Assembly (NCBI GenBank): GCA_022561675.1
Contig: JADFQT010000119.1
Span: 1-7,689 of the forward strand
Direction: 5' to 3'
From: Chloroflexota bacterium
GTDB taxonomy: Bacteria > Chloroflexota > Dehalococcoidia > Lucifugimonadales > UBA3495
Length of the DNA stretch: 7,689 bases
The translations under genes and the position numbers were made by a program. How positions within the stretch are numbered: position 1 is the first letter of the stretch; each line of letters opens with the position of its first letter. Below are positions 5,032 to 7,689 of this stretch, piece after piece. Below the pieces are notes generated by a model that saw nothing but the letters and a program-made list of their open reading frames with translations, was not told the DNA's origin and did not search any database.

Positions 5032-6698
5032 TAAGTAACCGGGGGCAAAATTTCCTGCCCTATCTTCCAGAAATCTTTGCCGCCGACCAATAGCTGCCGA
5101 GTCAGCGGGAAGCGGTGGAGTTCCCGCAGCCAATCCCCGTTCAGCTGAAACCGAAGCTCAATGCCCAGCTGGTCTTCCTCCAAGTGCTCCCACTTGCCGC
5201 CAGAGACTCCGACCTCCTCCTTATCAAATTCCCACACTAGTGGCTGCTGACGTAGTTTCTGCTCGTCAGCCCACTGCCAGGGCATGTCGAAGCCCGGCAC
5301 GCACCACCGCCATTCAATCGCCGGTATAGACCAACCCGAAAGCTGGGTTATCCTCCGGTCGGGCGCGAATATTCGGTCTTTGTAGGTATCCTGCCCGCCA
5401 AACACGGCAAATCGAGGACGGGCGCCCTCAACCACGCAGCTGTTAACCTTCGCCACCGGCTCTTGCTCTTCGACCGAGCCTTTTGCGTAGCTGGGCTCCA
5501 ATGTAGTGACCTGCAGCTCGGATTCATGCTCGGGGAACAATCTTGCCAGATCCCAGGAGTTGATCCAGTGCTTGATGTGCTGCCGGATGCGCCAAGTTTC
5601 GTTGGATTTGAAATCGGACGGCGCTTGCCAGCCGTAGGCTTGGGAGTAAATATTCTGGCAATCCCCATAAATCTCAGCCAGGTCGATGGTTTCCTCGAGA
5701 ATCATGTTGTCCTGGGGGATTTGGCGAATCTTCTGCATGCCTCGGTCGGCCTGGCCCGCCAGAAGCCAATCCCCCCGGTCGCCGGTGGACCTGAGCTTGG
5801 CGGATATCCTTTCGTCATCTCTCCGGTAGTCCATAACCTCCAGCTGGTAGGCGGAAGTTATAGCGCACACCGTGCCCAAGCCAGGAATGGAAGGCTCATC
5901 CAGAATTCCCAGCAGCTTGGCCATTTCTCCGTAAGATTTGGCCCGCTGTCCCAGAGAATACCTCCCCATCAGCTCAACTTCGTCAATCAGCAAAATCCAA
6001 CCGGCGTATCCGGCTGCTACAACTAGTTGAGACATGAATTCATAGCGCTGCCATACTAAATCCCGATTGGTCGCTTTATCGAACTTGAATGTGGTTTCCT
6101 CCCCTAACTCCTTTAGCCAGGCCATCATTTCCCTATCCGGAGCTTTCACACCGCCCCAAAACTGGAGGATCCGGTCGGAAATCTCCGGGTAGCGCCCTCC
6201 GGCGCCTTGCTGGAAAATGTACAGGGAGGCGGCGAACCTGGAATTTGGGGAGGTGTTCCGATCAAAGGCCCACCGCTCAAAATCATCGTACTCCGGGGAA
6301 TCGAATTCCAGATTCTTGGCGATAGCACTCAGGATGTTACCCGACCATTCTGGCACTTTGGCCGACTGAATGGCCGCCTCATAAATCCTTCCTGCATCAT
6401 AAAGAGGGGTCTCTCGGCTAATGACGACCTTGCTGCAGACAAATCCATTCTCCAGAGCGACATGCTGCAGATATTCCAGCAAATGGGATTTCCCCGAACC
6501 GAAATCACCGGCAAAGAGTACGCCTTCAGCCCCTTTGCCGGTCTCGAAGCCCTGCCTTACCGCCGTCAGCGTCTCTTCGAATCGATCCTCCACCGCGGGC
6601 TGGGAGCTGCCCAGCGCCCGTACGGCGTCGCGATTAGGCACACCGGCGCGCAGGGCTTCTATCGCCCTCCAATTGGTAACCCGGACGGCTGTATCCAT
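5019..6698 (-). CDS. P-loop ATPase of the DUF2791/BrxC-BrxD (BREX ATP-binding) family with Trp-rich C-terminal extension
   Basis: The 559-residue protein starts at ATG 6698, with GGGGAG (forward 6705-6710) 6 nt upstream. Its N-terminus, WRAIEALRAGVPNRDAVRALGSSQP (10-34), is the hallmark opening of this family. Walker A is GDFGSGKS (64-71), followed by KVVISRETPLYD (90-101); Walker B is WILLIDEVELM (234-244, D239/E240); CAITSAY (278-284) resembles a sensor strand. Relatives are nucleotide-hydrolysing subunits of anti-phage systems: BrxC/BrxD in BREX and, from memory, the ATPase of Shango. Residues about 400-425 form a linker, and about 425-559 an extra domain with nine Trp that I do not recognise. 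No helicase, TerB-like protein, methylase or PglZ partner is visible, so the gene looks orphaned here; partners could lie outside. Domain assignment is strong, defence role inferred. Confidence 0.88.
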   Translation of the reverse strand: MDTAVRVTNWRAIEALRAGVPNRDAVRALGSSQPAVEDRFEETLTAVRQGFETGKGAEGVLFAGDFGSGKSHLLEYLQHVALENGFVCSKVVISRETPLYDAGRIYEAAIQSAKVPEWSGNILSAIAKNLEFDSPEYDDFERWAFDRNTSPNSRFAASLYIFQQGAGGRYPEISDRILQFWGGVKAPDREMMAWLKELGEETTFKFDKATNRDLVWQRYEFMSQLVVAAGYAGWILLIDEVELMGRYSLGQRAKSYGEMAKLLGILDEPSIPGLGTVCAITSAYQLEVMDYRRDDERISAKLRSTGDRGDWLLAGQADRGMQKIRQIPQDNMILEETIDLAEIYGDCQNIYSQAYGWQAPSDFKSNETWRIRQHIKHWINSWDLARLFPEHESELQVTTLEPSYAKGSVEEQEPVAKVNSCVVEGARPRFAVFGGQDTYKDRIFAPDRRITQLSGWSIPAIEWRWCVPGFDMPWQWADEQKLRQQPLVWEFDKEEVGVSGGKWEHLEEDQLGIELRFQLNGDWLRELHRFPLTRQLLVGGKDFWKIGQEILPPVTYRDL

Positions 6699-6701
6699 GG
6701 A

Positions 6702-7025
6702 CGGCTCCCCATTCCACAGGCGGCAGTTGGGCGCCTGATATTTTTGCCCTGGTATTTTTGTGAGAGTTCCAACCCCTTGGGAAGGGACTCCCTAATAGGT
6801 GTATCAATTGCACCTCACCATTCCATCACAGTGTCCCTGGCAATTATCACAATTACCGCACGTTTAAAAATCAAGCCGCCAAAGCGATCTAAAACCATCC
6901 GGGCTAGCATGCAGCAGCAGGGAGACACCGGGGAGTTTTTAACCCTGGCCAAGGCCCCCGACGGCGGAGTGGAGCATCCCTTGTCTAAACCAAATGGGTA
7001 ATACAGGCTGAGTTAAAGATGGCGG
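6702..7025. other. Gap between ATPase and lipoprotein, no convincing gene
   Basis: This about 325-bp stretch holds the ATPase ribosome site at its left end. An open + strand frame ending at 7001 is mainly the complement of the ATPase, and its private tail (from 6909, MQQQGDTGEFLTLAKAPDGG) has no clear ribosome site. CCCTT/AAGGG (around 6774-6786) can form a small stem, and CAATTA occurs twice at 6841-6855. No clear promoter for the ATPase was found. Confidence 0.55.
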
Positions 7026-7481
7026 TCAGGGCTCTTTCCGAATGTAGTAATCTCTTGAATCACAAGTTGAGATCTCGTCGCTAGCTGTAACCTTTCCGAA
7101 TACCTCGACTTCGTCACCCACCGTTGTTTCTAGGCCGAAATCGACGGCTTCCTCGTTAAGGCAACGTGGATACTCCCCAAAATGATAAATGACTACTATT
7201 TCTTGGCCGTTGTCCTGGAGACGAAGGAAGCAAGGTAGATCCAAGGTACAGCCCAAATAATTTTCCGTGATCATTCCCCTGATAACTGTCTCTTCGTCCG
7301 TCGTGAGTTCGTCGGGTGTAGAACGTGGAGCATCGGTGGATTTGGCAGCGCCTGTCGGCTCTAAATCAGTCGGACTTGGGTCAGCCGAGAGTACCGGCAG
7401 CTCCGATGTGGGTGTGGAAGGAGTCCCACACGCAATCCCAATTGCGACCAGCAGAGAGACTAGCCCAACCAACACAGCCAC
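7026..7481 (-). CDS. Secreted lipoprotein with a C-terminal OB-fold-like domain
   Basis: From GTG 7481 the product has 151 residues: a hydrophobic signal MAVLVGLVSLLVAIGIAC with a loose lipobox (GIA-C18), a Ser/Thr/Pro-rich spacer (about 19-58), then a compact domain (about 62-151). The last part, ETVIRGMITENYLGC ... FLRLQDNGQEIVVIY ... VGDEVEVFGKVTA, has the strand pattern of small OB-fold lipoproteins. Cysteines C78, C84, C107 and C140 could form two disulphides, which fits an exported protein. It would be anchored outside the membrane; no function is known. The start is uncertain: GGAGG (forward 7496-7500) is 14 nt from GTG but 5 nt from an in-frame CTG at 7490, which would give MNRVAVLV..., a better signal peptide with a positive charge. 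It appears monocistronic. Confidence 0.72.
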   Translation of the reverse strand: MAVLVGLVSLLVAIGIACGTPSTPTSELPVLSADPSPTDLEPTGAAKSTDAPRSTPDELTTDEETVIRGMITENYLGCTLDLPCFLRLQDNGQEIVVIYHFGEYPRCLNEEAVDFGLETTVGDEVEVFGKVTASDEISTCDSRDYYIRKEP

Positions 7482-7495
7482 CCGATTCAGGATTT

Positions 7496-7500
7496 CCTCC
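7496..7500 (-). promoter_or_regulatory. Shine-Dalgarno pointing to a CTG start for the lipoprotein
   Basis: On the - strand GGAGG is followed by AAATC and then CTG (7490-7488), a 5-nt spacing. The conventional GTG at 7481 is 14 nt away. The strong site therefore supports the rare start, or translation from an unusually distant GTG. Confidence 0.45.
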
Positions 7501-7649
7501 TTGCCCGATACTATCTGTTCTAATCCCGGTGCGGGTTGATCTATGGGCAGGACAGCTTTCTCAGATACCTGGAGGTTTGGGGCATTCCAACCTCACCTGA
7601 GCGCCGGGATTAACTTAGGCGATTTAGAATCTATCTCAAAACGACCCAT

Positions 7650-7689
7650 GTCATTCCGAAGGGGCCCTTCGGCTCGGCTCAGGATAAAC
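7650..7689. repeat. Dispersed-repeat-like palindrome at the right edge, incomplete
   Basis: CCGAAGGG (7656-7663) and CCCTTCGG (7665-7672) form a perfect 8-bp inverted repeat around one G. It is embedded in TGTCATTC...CTCGGCTCAGGATAAAC, a wording that recalls short repeats scattered through some bacterial genomes. The element runs out of the window. The rest of 7482-7649 shows no gene. Confidence 0.5.

Noticed and set aside
4872..5093. Plus-strand frame starting MVECLLPKQKVVGSTPIARS
   Set aside because: It begins inside the tRNA and then overlaps the 3' end of the ATPase; it is the sense-strand tRNA artefact.
5463..6026. Plus-strand frame of 187 codons
   Set aside because: It is antisense to the ATPase core, whose Walker B motif is encoded on the other strand.
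6841..6855. CAATTA-TCA-CAATTA direct hexamers as an operator
   Set aside because: They are short, AT-rich and likely by chance; no promoter could be placed around them.
6207..7001. Long plus-strand frame of 264 codons
   Set aside because: Most of it is the complement of the ATPase N-terminal half, and the tail beyond 6698 lacks a ribosome site or recognisable sequence.
1..7689. CRISPR array
   Set aside because: No regularly spaced repeats of 20-40 bp were seen; the only repeats are the short tandem duplications and palindromes listed.

Overview
The window is bacterial DNA: Shine-Dalgarno sites, ATG/GTG/TTG starts, a tRNA gene with encoded CCA and phage genes. It is moderately GC-rich by eye. 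No gene fixes the species. The methyltransferase style, the BrxD-like ATPase, the OB-type lipoprotein and the palindromic repeat at the right edge would suit a Chloroflexota-like genome, but that is a guess.

Layout from left to right: (1) a SAM-dependent O-methyltransferase-type gene (28-1029, +); (2) a 357-bp gap with two imperfect palindromes and a promoter-like site; (3) a compact + strand phage-packaging cassette of a TTG-started zinc-ribbon protein (1387-1692), a large terminase subunit (1693-3207) and an HK97-type portal protein (about 3299-4639); (4) a 218-bp spacer with three inverted repeats and a promoter-like site; (5) tRNA-Gly(CCC) with encoded CCA (4858-4932); (6) on the - strand, a P-loop ATPase of the DUF2791/BrxC-BrxD family (5019-6698) with an unusual Trp-rich C-terminal extension; (7) a gap without a convincing gene; (8) a - strand secreted lipoprotein (7026-7481) whose start is ambiguous; (9) a dispersed-repeat-like palindrome running off the right edge.

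The terminase and portal would normally form a packaging motor at a procapsid vertex. No small terminase, protease, capsid, tail, integrase or lysis gene follows here; the cassette ends in a palindrome-rich spacer and then a tRNA. It is therefore a prophage remnant or an isolated module. The terminase carries a tandem duplication that copies its nuclease motif I, and the portal has short tandem repeats near its N-terminus and a C-terminus that may be cut short. The ATPase belongs to a family used in anti-phage defence (BREX and, as I recall, Shango-type loci), but no helicase, TerB-like or methylase partner lies in the window. Together, the tRNA, phage remnant and defence-type ATPase look like an accessory island. 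The main candidates for something new are the orphan ATPase with its extra domain and the zinc-ribbon/terminase/portal module.
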